From positions 62,001 through 126,000 of the forward strand of contig NZ_LMHV01000002.1 of NCBI RefSeq assembly GCF_001429725.1: 64,000 bases of DNA. The letters run 5' to 3'. Position 1 is the first letter of the stretch, and every line of letters begins with the position of its first letter. Both the position numbers and the translations under genes were made by a program. This stretch comes from Rhizobium sp. Root708 (GTDB lineage Bacteria; Pseudomonadota; Alphaproteobacteria; Rhizobiales; Rhizobiaceae). Below are positions 17,463-25,697 of this stretch, piece by piece. Under the pieces are notes generated by a model. It searched no databases. It was given only the letters and a program-made list of their open reading frames with translations, and was not told where the DNA came from.

Positions 17463-17918
17463 TGGCGCCATGGAACCATGTCGCTGACAGGGTCGGTAAA
17501 GATTTGGAGGCAAAGATGTTGAAGCTCTGCCGCCAAAGCTGCACTATGAGCCCCTGGCGCCGGGTGCACGACTTTGATTGCGACGGCAAATAGGTCTCAT
17601 CGCTGACCGCAAAACGGCGAACCAGTAGCCGATCGACAGTGCTGACAATTGGCGTACTGGCTCCCGCTGTACGCGAGAGGACAGTTTGCATTCGCCCCTC
17701 CTTGGTGGCTTTTTCGTTGAAAATCGCGCGATGCTGTGAGACGCTGCTATCGTGGGGACCTCGGGTCGCGTACCTCGCTGGACGCTATTACTAACTCATC
17801 GCCAAAATCGTCATGTCTTCGGCCGTATCACAATCGCCGAAGGTTGGATTTTGCGTGCCGTCAATTTTTTGCAAGGGTTCGGGACCTCCGCGACTCTGGC
17901 ATAAACGAGGAGGCCAGC
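17463..17918. other. Gene-free stretch between ohr and the transglutaminase-like gene
   Basis: About 455 bp in which I recognise no gene. Reading frames here lack a ribosome site and family resemblance. The last 40 bp contain the ACGAGGAGG ribosome site of the next gene. Confidence 0.4.
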
Positions 17919-18491
17919 ATGCGAATATTGACTTCCATTCTCGGTGTTTTTGTTTCTCTTCCGCTGCTTTTCAATCAAGCGGTTGCCGGCTCCGAAATTC
18001 CAACACACGGATCTATCGCCGCGCCACCCGGTTTCAGCTCGGCTTGTGCGAGATATGACTGGTTGTGCCAGGGCAATGGCAGTAGCACGATCAATGACGA
18101 CGAGGCTCTGCGCGTATTGCAGGAAGTCAATCGCTATGTAAATGCCCGTGTTAAGCCGGTCGTGGATCCTCGCAAATCCTTTTACTGGTCGGTCAGCGAC
18201 AGCGGGGATTGCAAGGATTTTGCACTTACGAAAATGAAAACGCTCCTCCACGTCGGGTTTCCATCAAGCAGGCTGGCGCTCTCCGTCGTTCTCGATCGTG
18301 GCAGGAAAAACCATATGGTCTTGCTTGCCCGGCTGAACTCTGGCGACTACGTTTTGGACAACCTGAGCGGCACAGTCAAACCGTGGCGTCGAACTGGCTA
18401 TACCTTCTTGGCCAGTCAAAATTTCAAGCGGAAGGGAAGTTGGCAAGTCACCCTTGCCGGCCCACAAGCGAGCTCTTTCTACGAGGACTAA
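17919..18491 (+). CDS. Transglutaminase-like cysteine peptidase (BTLCP, peptidase C93)
   Basis: Exported protein of 190 residues; signal peptide MRILTSILGVFVSLPLLFNQAV... (1-23). The catalytic triad of the bacterial transglutaminase-like cysteine proteinase family is visible: Cys 98 in SGDCKDFAL, His 132 in NHMVLLAR and Asp 147 in DYVLDN. Members act in the periplasm and include LapG-like proteases that cleave surface adhesins under c-di-GMP control; whether this one does so is unknown, and no lapD-like partner is adjacent. The ATG at 17919 follows CGAGGAGGCCAGC; the open frame upstream is not coding-like. Confidence 0.9.
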   Translation: MRILTSILGVFVSLPLLFNQAVAGSEIPTHGSIAAPPGFSSACARYDWLCQGNGSSTINDDEALRVLQEVNRYVNARVKPVVDPRKSFYWSVSDSGDCKDFALTKMKTLLHVGFPSSRLALSVVLDRGRKNHMVLLARLNSGDYVLDNLSGTVKPWRRTGYTFLASQNFKRKGSWQVTLAGPQASSFYED

Positions 18492-18579
18492 GTCCAAATT
18501 CATCTCATGCATTCATGAGAGCTCGGGCGCGCCGATGAGGCCAGCCCGACAGTTTGCCTTGGCTCGTGCCGAGATAGCA

Positions 18580-20595
18580 TTAAGTCCCAATCGCCTTCAG
18601 CAGCTCATGTATTTCGATTTCTTGGGTGCGTCCCTTTAGGTTCGCGCGCCCCAGATCTCGAAACTCGAAGAGTTCCCCCACCGCCGTGCGCACCGCGCCG
18701 CTGGCTAGGATCGCAGTTCCGTATTCTTTATTCATTCCCTCGAGCCTGGACCCCACGTTAACGGTGTCACCCATCGCCGTATATTGGCGCCGAGTGTTCG
18801 CACCTACGCTTCCCACGACCGCATATCCTGTATGGACGCCAAATCGCGTCGCGAGTTCTGGCCGGCCCGACAAGACGTTCGCGGCGTTCATGTCATCGAC
18901 AGCCGCTTTCATCGCAAGAGTACACTGGCAGGCTTTTGCAACGTGATGCTCGTCTCGGGTTGGCGCGTTCCACATTGCGAAGATCGAGTCACCGAGGTAC
19001 TGGACGATCGTTCCGTCATGCCGCTCCACGATGGCATTCAGACACTCGAAGTATGTCGACAACAGATCCACCACTTCTTCTGGCGAACGCTGCTCGGAAA
19101 TGGTGGTGAAGTCCTTGATGTCGGTGAAGACCACTGTGATCTCCTGGCGCCCCGCCAATCCAACAGCTGACTGCCCCGACGCGATTATTCTCCTCACCAG
19201 TTCTCGGGGAACATAGAGGGAGAACGTGGCGATGGTACTGCGAGCCGTTTCAAGTGCGTGCCCGAGAACATTGATCTCCGCGATCCACGAATGGGGCAAT
19301 CGCCGTTTCTCGAATCTCAGATCGCCGATCCTGTGAGCTTCGTCCGCCAGGAAGAAAAGCGATTTGCTGATCAGGCGCGCAATCACGATCGCCGCAACGA
19401 TGCCGGCAGCGACGAACGCGGCGGCGGTCAAGAGGTTGTTGAACAGCAGCCGATCGGTCGGACCGACGAGATCATCAAGGGGGGCCGCGATGACGACAGT
19501 ATTGCCTTTCAGCAGTCCGGAAAACTCGACGGGGGAAAACTGCGCAACGTAGTGGGTCGCATTGACTGAGAACGGCACGATCCCCGTGCTCCGCTGGCCG
19601 TCGTCCCTTACCTCCAACAGTCGGCGTATCGGTGCAATTGCAGGATCAACAGCTTCCAAGGATGGAATGTCTTCGGCATCGCCTCGCGACAACGTTTCGA
19701 GGACGCTCGCCATGATCCTCGCGTCCGAGTGAACGATGAGACGCCCATCGCCGTCGAACATGTAACCCTTGGCATGTTCAGAGACAGCTTCCTTGTTCAG
19801 CAGGTGGCTTACCGTTTCAAGCAAGACGTCGACACCGGCGACGATCCTTGCATCCTTGCTCATGGGAACTGCAAGCGTCAGACTAAGTGATTTCGTTGTG
19901 GCTGTCACATAAGGGCCGACCGACACCGGCGCATTGGCGCGGACCGCATTGTGGTACCACGTCCTGGTTCGGGGATCGTAGCTGTCGTTGCGCTCGTCAC
20001 GCATCTCGAGCTGGGCACCACTCTTGCTCAGGAAGCGCCACGTGGAGGAAGAATCCGATCCGGTTTTGGCAATGGTTCGAATCGCGAACGAGGTTTCTTC
20101 GGGGGCGAACAGAACTTCGCGCCACTTCGGGTTAACATCAACATTCACAGCCTGGATAAAACTTCCGTCTGGATAGGCGGCATATACGTCATCAATATAA
20201 TCGGCGCTCTGCAGCACTTTGAGAAGATAGTCACGCTTTGCTTCGAAGTCCTGCGGGGGCGGCGTCAGCATCTGAGGCAATACGGACGCCGTCTCTACCG
20301 CCGAATAACCGTCGCCAAAAACGCTGCGGTAGTTCTCAACGACGCGCAGGCCGAGCTGGCGCATTTGTGATTCACCCGCTGCCAGCGCCGTGGTACGCCC
20401 TTGCACGTAGGCCATCCACATGAGCGGGGCGGAAATACAAACAAGAAGACCAACGATCACAACGCTCAGGTGGACCCGGAGTGGTCTCGACCACGCAGCA
20501 GCGCCGCTCGTTCCATGGGAATCGGCTTCGTGGTGGCGCTCGACGGGTCTTTTTCGTTCCGGAGAGGGCGTTAGCGGCTCGGTTGTATCTTTCAT
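18580..20595 (-). CDS. Membrane adenylate/guanylate cyclase with periplasmic Cache sensor
   Basis: Sensor cyclase of 671 residues. A first membrane helix (about 40-65, VHLSVVIVGLLVCISAPLMW) is followed by a large periplasmic Cache-type domain (DDVYAAYPDGSFIQA, RTRTWYHNAV, GVDVLLETVSHLL), a second helix (LLTAAAFVAAGIVAAIVIARLI), a HAMP-like linker and a C-terminal class III cyclase domain. Catalytic metal Asp residues are in VVFTDIKDFT and QYLGDSIFAMW, and the transition-state region in GDTVNVGSRLE is present, so the enzyme should be active. I chose the ATG at 20595, just after ACAGGTGAA; the frame runs open to 20700. It converges with the protease gene upstream. Confidence 0.9.
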   Translation of the reverse strand: MKDTTEPLTPSPERKRPVERHHEADSHGTSGAAAWSRPLRVHLSVVIVGLLVCISAPLMWMAYVQGRTTALAAGESQMRQLGLRVVENYRSVFGDGYSAVETASVLPQMLTPPPQDFEAKRDYLLKVLQSADYIDDVYAAYPDGSFIQAVNVDVNPKWREVLFAPEETSFAIRTIAKTGSDSSSTWRFLSKSGAQLEMRDERNDSYDPRTRTWYHNAVRANAPVSVGPYVTATTKSLSLTLAVPMSKDARIVAGVDVLLETVSHLLNKEAVSEHAKGYMFDGDGRLIVHSDARIMASVLETLSRGDAEDIPSLEAVDPAIAPIRRLLEVRDDGQRSTGIVPFSVNATHYVAQFSPVEFSGLLKGNTVVIAAPLDDLVGPTDRLLFNNLLTAAAFVAAGIVAAIVIARLISKSLFFLADEAHRIGDLRFEKRRLPHSWIAEINVLGHALETARSTIATFSLYVPRELVRRIIASGQSAVGLAGRQEITVVFTDIKDFTTISEQRSPEEVVDLLSTYFECLNAIVERHDGTIVQYLGDSIFAMWNAPTRDEHHVAKACQCTLAMKAAVDDMNAANVLSGRPELATRFGVHTGYAVVGSVGANTRRQYTAMGDTVNVGSRLEGMNKEYGTAILASGAVRTAVGELFEFRDLGRANLKGRTQEIEIHELLKAIGT

Positions 20596-20727
20596 TTCAC
20601 CTGTCACAGCTCCGCTGTTGAAATGCAGGCAACTTTTGTCGGCAGCAGCGACACACAATGCGAGCGCGAAAAGGCCCCGTTCGCAGACCATACGTTGCAT
20701 ATCGCCGATGGCGCAATATTGATTTGG

Positions 20728-21588
20728 TTAGTTCCTCATTGAAGAACATTTGCATTTAGCAAATGTCTCACCTGAACCGCATGGGCAAGGATCGCTCTTG
20801 CGGCGCTGCAGGCGATAGACCACTGGCAACAGCAACGAGGTTGGCAGAACCGTTGCAATAGCAATCAGGACTTTTGCGGAAATTCCAGGGATGACAAGCC
20901 GGCGACCCGATCTGAACCCCCGCCAGGCCTGTTCGGCAACATAGTCCGCACTAAGTTTCGGCAGAACCTTGAAAAGCGTTGCACGACCGGCACCGGAGCT
21001 GTCCAGAAAATCGGTGGCAACAGGACCCGGCGCGACACAAGTTACGGTCACGCCCGTACCGCGCAGCTCCTGAGATAGAGCAGTAGAAAACGATCGGACA
21101 AAGCTCTTGCTGGCATAGTAGACGGCCATGTTCGGCCCCGCCAGGAAGCTTGCGACAGAGCCGAGGTTAATGATGCCGCCGCGCCTTCTCCTCGCCATAC
21201 CAGGCGAAAATCGCAACGTGAAATCGGCGAGCGTTCGGATGTTGAGGTCGACTATCCCAAGCTGGTCGGCGATCGGCAGCAGGGTGGCGGCACCACGAAG
21301 GCCGTAACCGGCATTGTTCACGAGCACGTCGCAGAACAACCCATGTCTCGCCAGAAAGGACTCAAGCTGTTTCGATGCGTCCGAAGAGGAAAGGTCGATT
21401 GGAAATACTACCGCCCTGCCGCCTGCAGCACGGAGCTCTGCTTCCACCGCTTCAAGGTTGGATTCAGACCGAGCCACCAGGACGACAGTCGTATCCTCGC
21501 GTGCAGCGATCTTGGCGATCGATCGACCGATGCCTCTCGACGCTCCAAGAACAACGGTGGCCGGCAGTAACTCCCCGCCACCAATCAT
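20728..21588 (-). CDS. Short-chain dehydrogenase/reductase with C-terminal SEC-C zinc motif
   Basis: NAD(P)-dependent oxidoreductase of 286 residues: GASRGIG nucleotide-binding motif (15-21), NNAG (91-94), catalytic Ser about 144, and Tyr 157-x3-Lys 161. A hydrophobic stretch near 238-258 (VLIAIATVLPTSLLLPVVY) suggests membrane association. The last 20 residues carry DPCPCGSGETFAKCKC, a SEC-C zinc-binding motif as seen at the end of SecA; such a tail on an SDR is uncommon. It is the last gene of a three-gene operon: its ATG overlaps the stop of the acyltransferase-like gene (ATGA). The substrate is unknown, probably hydrophobic given the neighbours. Confidence 0.88.
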   Translation of the reverse strand: MIGGGELLPATVVLGASRGIGRSIAKIAAREDTTVVLVARSESNLEAVEAELRAAGGRAVVFPIDLSSSDASKQLESFLARHGLFCDVLVNNAGYGLRGAATLLPIADQLGIVDLNIRTLADFTLRFSPGMARRRRGGIINLGSVASFLAGPNMAVYYASKSFVRSFSTALSQELRGTGVTVTCVAPGPVATDFLDSSGAGRATLFKVLPKLSADYVAEQAWRGFRSGRRLVIPGISAKVLIAIATVLPTSLLLPVVYRLQRRKSDPCPCGSGETFAKCKCSSMRN

Positions 21589-22370
21589 ATGGAGCTCTCT
21601 CCGAGAGCAACGTTCGACACAAGATTGCCCGAGGACATTGCCCTGACTTCGCTGGCGATCTCGTTGTTGAGAATGGCTTCGAAACGCTCCAGGGCGCGGG
21701 CAACATTTGCACCATCCATGACCCGGTGATCGTAAAGGATACGCACCGCGACACTCCCGTCCGGGCCGATCGGGCCATAGTTCAGGAGCGTCGTCAACGG
21801 CGTCAGCGGATTGAGCGATTCTGCGCCGAGCCCCGAATAGACCGAGAGCTGGAACGTACCGAAGAAACGCGGACGCTGCCGACCGAGATTCAATCCGAAC
21901 CACATCCCGATCCACCGGAGCGGCGCTGGGATGTTGGCGAACTTAAGCGCGCGACGAAACTGTTTTATGTCCATGACAGGACGCGAACGCGCCTCTCGCA
22001 ACAAGACGTCAAGCTGTTCGATTGATCTGCGTTCGGGCGATTTTATCGAACCGAGGAGCACGATGCGCTCGCCGCCGTGCTCCCGCTCGTGTGCAACGGA
22101 TGCGACACTTTCGGGATACTCATAGAGGTGCGGCCACGGTAACTTCACATAGGCGCGCCGGAACTCGACAACGTCCAAGGCAAGGAGCCCATACCCCTTC
22201 AAGAACAATGCGGTCCAGGACGGCTTGGCGTCCTGTGCATTTCGGGCGTCCACCAATGGCCCGATCCGCATTTGCCGCTGGACGGTGACGCGCGGGATCC
22301 CGATGGAAAACCGCATCAGGTCTCCGACAAGTCGCCTTGCTGCCGAGAGCTTGATCGATCGACCTCGCAT
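21585..22370 (-). CDS. Acyltransferase-like protein of the 2-oxoacid dehydrogenase E2 (CAT-fold) family
   Basis: A 261-residue protein with the catalytic-domain fold of E2 dihydrolipoyl acyltransferases and chloramphenicol acetyltransferase. The diagnostic DHRVMDG motif is at 214-220, in ILYDHRVMDGANVARALE. There is no lipoyl or peripheral-subunit-binding domain, so it is not part of a normal dehydrogenase complex; it may transfer an acyl group from CoA to a small molecule or lipid. A GGTGG site precedes the ATG. It lies 9 bp after the ICMT-like gene and overlaps the SDR start by 4 bp, so all three are probably translated together. Confidence 0.8.
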   Translation of the reverse strand: MRGRSIKLSAARRLVGDLMRFSIGIPRVTVQRQMRIGPLVDARNAQDAKPSWTALFLKGYGLLALDVVEFRRAYVKLPWPHLYEYPESVASVAHEREHGGERIVLLGSIKSPERRSIEQLDVLLREARSRPVMDIKQFRRALKFANIPAPLRWIGMWFGLNLGRQRPRFFGTFQLSVYSGLGAESLNPLTPLTTLLNYGPIGPDGSVAVRILYDHRVMDGANVARALERFEAILNNEIASEVRAMSSGNLVSNVALGESSI

Positions 22371-22379
22371 GATGCCACC

Positions 22380-22973
22380 TTAATAGACGTAAGGGATGAT
22401 TCGCTTCGTCCGCCGCATGTATTCACGATATCGCGAACCGAAGAATTCGAGCATCATCTGCTCTTCCTTGTCAACTCGAAGGAAGAAAAGGACTGCGAAG
22501 CCTGCGAAACCCGCCAATCCCACGATCCAGTTTGCGAGAAGGAAGGCCTGGCCCCCGGCCATTAAAAGAAACGAGGTGTACATTGGGTGGCGGACAAGAG
22601 CATAGGGACCGCTGGCTATCAGTTCGTGTTCCTCGCGGATCTCCAAGGAAATAGACCAGTTCTTGCCCAGTTCCTTGTGCGTCCGTCGGAAGATCCACAT
22701 GGCGGCAGCGTAGAGGACGGCGCCAAGCAGAAGCGAAATCGGTCGAGCGGAATAGGTCGCTTCGTGGGGAAATCCGGTTAGGGCAAAAAGTCCGGGGATG
22801 AGGCCAAGTCCAACGGAGGCGGAGACGAGCCCGACCTTGTCTCTCGTGGACCTCTGATTGCTGACGATGCGGTGCCGCCTTGCCCGCCGTTCGGCCGGTC
22901 GACGGATCAAGTACCAGGCGACAACCCCCATCGCCCAGATAATCTTGCCGAGGCTTACCAGTGCCAAACTCAC
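22380..22973 (-). CDS. Isoprenylcysteine carboxyl methyltransferase-family membrane methyltransferase
   Basis: Integral-membrane SAM-dependent methyltransferase of 197 residues with about five membrane segments. The family signature GPYALVRHPMYTS (122-134) and the C-terminal EEQMMLEFFGSRYREYMRRT are intact. Bacterial members methylate lipids, terpenoids or polyketide phenolics rather than prenylated proteins. Translation appears to begin at a GTG with no strong ribosome site; an internal ATG at residue 15 is possible. It heads the operon with the E2-like acyltransferase and SEC-C SDR. Confidence 0.85.
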   Translation of the reverse strand: MSLALVSLGKIIWAMGVVAWYLIRRPAERRARRHRIVSNQRSTRDKVGLVSASVGLGLIPGLFALTGFPHEATYSARPISLLLGAVLYAAAMWIFRRTHKELGKNWSISLEIREEHELIASGPYALVRHPMYTSFLLMAGGQAFLLANWIVGLAGFAGFAVLFFLRVDKEEQMMLEFFGSRYREYMRRTKRIIPYVY

Positions 22974-23084
22974 CCCCGATTATCATTTCAGACCGACATG
23001 CCAACCAGCGGCCATCACGCTCGCGACATCAATGTTCGCAGAAGCTTACCTTACGCTAACGGCCGCGTCGTGAGCAAGTATTGC

Positions 23085-23672
23085 TCACCCCGTTGTGTTC
23101 ATCTGCCTGAGTTGGGTTATAAATTGCTGTGGCCTTAGCCAGATCCCCGGCGTCTTGTAGCCCATGTGGCGGGCGATTTCCCCTGTCCATGCATTGCAGT
23201 TGTTGACGGTCGCTTCCCACGTCTTCGAAATCGCCTGCTGCTTGCGAATGAAGGCAACGACGTCCCGATATTCCGCGTCGCTCAAAAGCACCCGCCAACT
23301 TGCCGAGCGGTACTGCTCTTCTAGATCGCCGTCCGTCCAGCCGGTCGAGGCAGGAACTGGTATGAAATGGCCGACAACGTATTGAGATGGATCATGCGAG
23401 GCTGGCGCTAGGCCCGCCACTTCGGGACGGATCATGTTTCCGTTCCTGTCGAGTTCACCGAAGACGACATAGGTGTGGCCATAGCTCAGGGCATATCGGG
23501 ACCGAAACTCGATGAAGTGCCGGCTCGCCGCGACTTTCGTGGTCGTTGCGCTACCGGCATCTTTACTTGTCGATGTGAATCGCGGCTGTGGCGGCTTGTC
23601 AGCCGTCTGGCAGGATGAAAGCGCGCATGCGATCGCAGCCGCAAGCAAAAGACGACCTTTGGTAAGCGGCAT
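23085..23672 (-). CDS. Lipoprotein with possible permuted papain-like (LRAT/NlpC-type) fold
   Basis: Predicted lipoprotein of 195 residues: a hydrophobic signal ends in the lipobox ALSSC (Cys 21). The mature part has His in SYGHTYVVFGELDRNG and, about 110 residues later, Cys in VNNCNAWTGEIARHMG. A His-first, Asn-Cys-later order is characteristic of circularly permuted papain-like proteins (DUF4105, LRAT-like), so peptidase or acyl-transfer activity is possible; this is inference from two motifs only. I prefer the ATG at 23672; the frame continues to 23708. It is followed by no gene in the same direction. Confidence 0.65.
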   Translation of the reverse strand: MPLTKGRLLLAAAIACALSSCQTADKPPQPRFTSTSKDAGSATTTKVAASRHFIEFRSRYALSYGHTYVVFGELDRNGNMIRPEVAGLAPASHDPSQYVVGHFIPVPASTGWTDGDLEEQYRSASWRVLLSDAEYRDVVAFIRKQQAISKTWEATVNNCNAWTGEIARHMGYKTPGIWLRPQQFITQLRQMNTTG

Positions 23673-23755
23673 CGCTACGCTCCATTTCTCAAGCCATATG
23701 TGAGCCACGCGTCGGCCGGCTGCGGCGACGAGAAATCAGTCCTTTTAAAACTCTC

Positions 23756-23787
23756 AAAGAAAGAAGGGCCAATCGGGCCCCTCTTTC
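23756..23787 (-). terminator. Rho-independent terminator
   Basis: On the minus strand AAAGAGGGGCC, a short CGATT loop and GGCCCTTCTTT form a stem with one mismatch, followed by TTCTTT. It sits 12 bp after the stop of the small lipoprotein gene. Confidence 0.7.
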
Positions 23788-23798
23788 CAAGATCCTAA

Positions 23799-23921
23799 TT
23801 ACTTATAGACCGCGGCGGCTTCAGGCGGAGGTGCCTTGCCCTTTCCTTTACCCATGTTTGCGCAAGCGCTGAGATTGGCAACGGCAATTATTGCGGCCAT
23901 GACGATAATAATGCGGCTCAT
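23799..23921 (-). CDS. Small lipoprotein (entericidin-like size)
   Basis: A 40-residue predicted lipoprotein: MSRIIIVMAAIIAVANLSAC is a signal with lipobox LSAC (Cys 20), leaving a 20-residue mature peptide rich in Gly/Lys then Pro/Ala (NMGKGKGKAPPPEAAAVYK). A strong GAGGAGAGG ribosome site lies before the ATG and a good terminator after the stop, so it looks like a complete monocistronic gene. The function is unknown; small outer-membrane lipoproteins of this size include entericidins and envelope spacers. Confidence 0.7.
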   Translation of the reverse strand: MSRIIIVMAAIIAVANLSACANMGKGKGKAPPPEAAAVYK

Positions 23922-24085
23922 CAAGAAGTCCTCTCCTCATCTGGGGTAGCTTATCGAAGGCAAACACTTACTATGCTAGCAACAACCCAGAAGATGACCA
24001 GTGTGGAATCACTCTGGCTGCGCTATTTCTACTTTAGCATTAACAAATGCGCATAGCCAAGCTTTCGTTGTCTGCCGCGAAAGCG

Positions 24086-24679
24086 CTAGATGACGATCAC
24101 CTTCGATCCGACGGGAACTCGTCTGTAAAGGTCGACAATACTCTCGTTTGTCATGCGCACGCAGCCGTTCGAAACAGCTTGTCCGATAGACCACGGCGCA
24201 TTGGTTCCGTGCACCCTGAACATCGTGTCTTGTCCACCTTGATACAGATAGAGGGCCGCCGCACCCAGAGGATTGAGCGGACCACCAGGGACACCATCGG
24301 CATATTTGATCAGCCTTGGCTTACGTTGCATCATCTCCTCGGTCGGCTTCCACGAGGGCCATTCGGCTTTTCTGCCCACTGATGCTACGCCCTTAAAGCT
24401 CAGTCCCTCCTCCCCGACCGCGACGCCGTAGCGTGTCGCGCGTCCACCGGACTCTACAAAGTATAAAAAGCGCTCTGAGGTATTGACCACAATCGTTCCC
24501 GGCGCTTCACCACCATTATAGGCCACCTCTTGTCGACGGTACCTTGGACTTCGATCGGGATCGCCTCGAAAAGCCGAACTTAAATGCCAATCTTCCGAAC
24601 GAACGCAGCTGGAGAGCACCATGCCCATTCCGCCAAAAATGATTCCTCGGCGCGTGACGAGGTATTTGCACATTTTCAC
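24086..24679 (-). CDS. L,D-transpeptidase (YkuD domain) lipoprotein
   Basis: Cell-wall enzyme of 197 residues forming 3-3 crosslinks or attaching proteins to peptidoglycan. A lipobox-like VLSSC (Cys 25) follows the hydrophobic signal. The YkuD domain spans about 60-197 with GTIVVNTSERFLYF, His 157 in RVHGTN and the nucleophile Cys 173 in SNGCVRM. It is alone on its strand and divergent from the SDR at 24844. Rhizobia carry many such paralogues, so its specific role cannot be told. Confidence 0.92.
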   Translation of the reverse strand: MKMCKYLVTRRGIIFGGMGMVLSSCVRSEDWHLSSAFRGDPDRSPRYRRQEVAYNGGEAPGTIVVNTSERFLYFVESGGRATRYGVAVGEEGLSFKGVASVGRKAEWPSWKPTEEMMQRKPRLIKYADGVPGGPLNPLGAAALYLYQGGQDTMFRVHGTNAPWSIGQAVSNGCVRMTNESIVDLYRRVPVGSKVIVI

Positions 24680-24843
24680 CTGCCACTATCTGTTAGTTTT
24701 GACGATCGAAACTAACATCGACAGAGATTAGGTCAAAGCTGGATGTAGATGAAAATCAATATTTGGTGCAAAGATACTGAACTGAGGTGCGCCTTGCAGT
24801 TGTGAGGCAATATGCGAGCTGCTTGCGGGAGGAATAAAAATCG

Positions 24844-25602
24844 ATGGAGCTGGGCCTTCGAGACAAAATTGCCGTTGTAACCGGTGGAGGGTCAGGAATA
24901 GGCGCTGCGATCTGCCGCCAGCTTGCTCACGAAGGTGTCCGTGTCGTGATCGCTGACATCGATATGGAGAAGGCCACTCGCCTCGCTGAGGAAATCACCG
25001 TTGGCGACGGCAGGGCCATGCCGTCTTACGTCGATGTCGGCGACGCTCAGTCGGTTGAACGTCTGTTCGCCGACGTGGTCAAAGAATGGGGCGGATTGAA
25101 CCTTGCCGTCAACAATGCCGGTATCCACGGCATGCGCAACCCCACCGGCAGTTATCCGATCGAAGAATGGCAACGGGTTACAAAGGTCAATCTCGATGGG
25201 GTCTTTTACTGCATGAAACATGAGATCAACGCCATGCTGGAAAGCGGCGGCGGATCGATCGTCAACGTTTCGTCCATTCTCGGAACCGTCGCCCTGCCGC
25301 TGACTGCTGCCTACACCGCAGCAAAACATGGTGTTGTCGGGCTGACGAAGGCCGCGGCGATCGAATACGCACGCTTCGGTATTCGCATCAACGTCGTCGG
25401 GCCCGGATGGATCGATACGCCGCTTGTGGCGGAGGTCCAACAGGCGGCAAGCTACCTGAAACGCATGGATAGCCTTCAGCCCATGGGTCGGCGTGGCAAG
25501 CCGGAGGAGGTCGCAGGCCTTGCCTGCTTTCTCCTCTCGGAGCAGGCAAGCTTCATCACGGGAAGCTATCATGCTGTCGATGGTGCCTACACATCGCACT
25601 AG
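24844..25602 (+). CDS. Short-chain dehydrogenase/reductase
   Basis: Classical SDR of 252 residues, cytosolic and NAD(P)-dependent. GGGSGIG (14-20), a DxD after beta-2 (IADIDMEK, suggesting NAD preference), NNAG (about 90), catalytic Ser in NVSSILG, Tyr-x3-Lys in YTAAKHG and PG in VGPGWIDTP are all in place. It resembles 3-oxoacyl-ACP reductase and glucose dehydrogenase-like members; the substrate cannot be assigned. GGGAGGAATAAAAATCG precedes the ATG. It converges with the desaturase gene. Confidence 0.9.
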   Translation: MELGLRDKIAVVTGGGSGIGAAICRQLAHEGVRVVIADIDMEKATRLAEEITVGDGRAMPSYVDVGDAQSVERLFADVVKEWGGLNLAVNNAGIHGMRNPTGSYPIEEWQRVTKVNLDGVFYCMKHEINAMLESGGGSIVNVSSILGTVALPLTAAYTAAKHGVVGLTKAAAIEYARFGIRINVVGPGWIDTPLVAEVQQAASYLKRMDSLQPMGRRGKPEEVAGLACFLLSEQASFITGSYHAVDGAYTSH

Positions 25603-25697
25603 ACCGCCCAGCACGCGATCCACGAATACCGTCCGATTCTGATCGAGCTCCCGGCGGCGGCGGTCCTGTTGGATTCCCGCCCCAGGCTGCTCAGAAG

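Noticed and set aside
17398..17691. 97-codon minus-strand frame after ohr
   Set aside because: No ribosome site, no recognised family, and it includes the ohr terminator stem; not strong enough to call.
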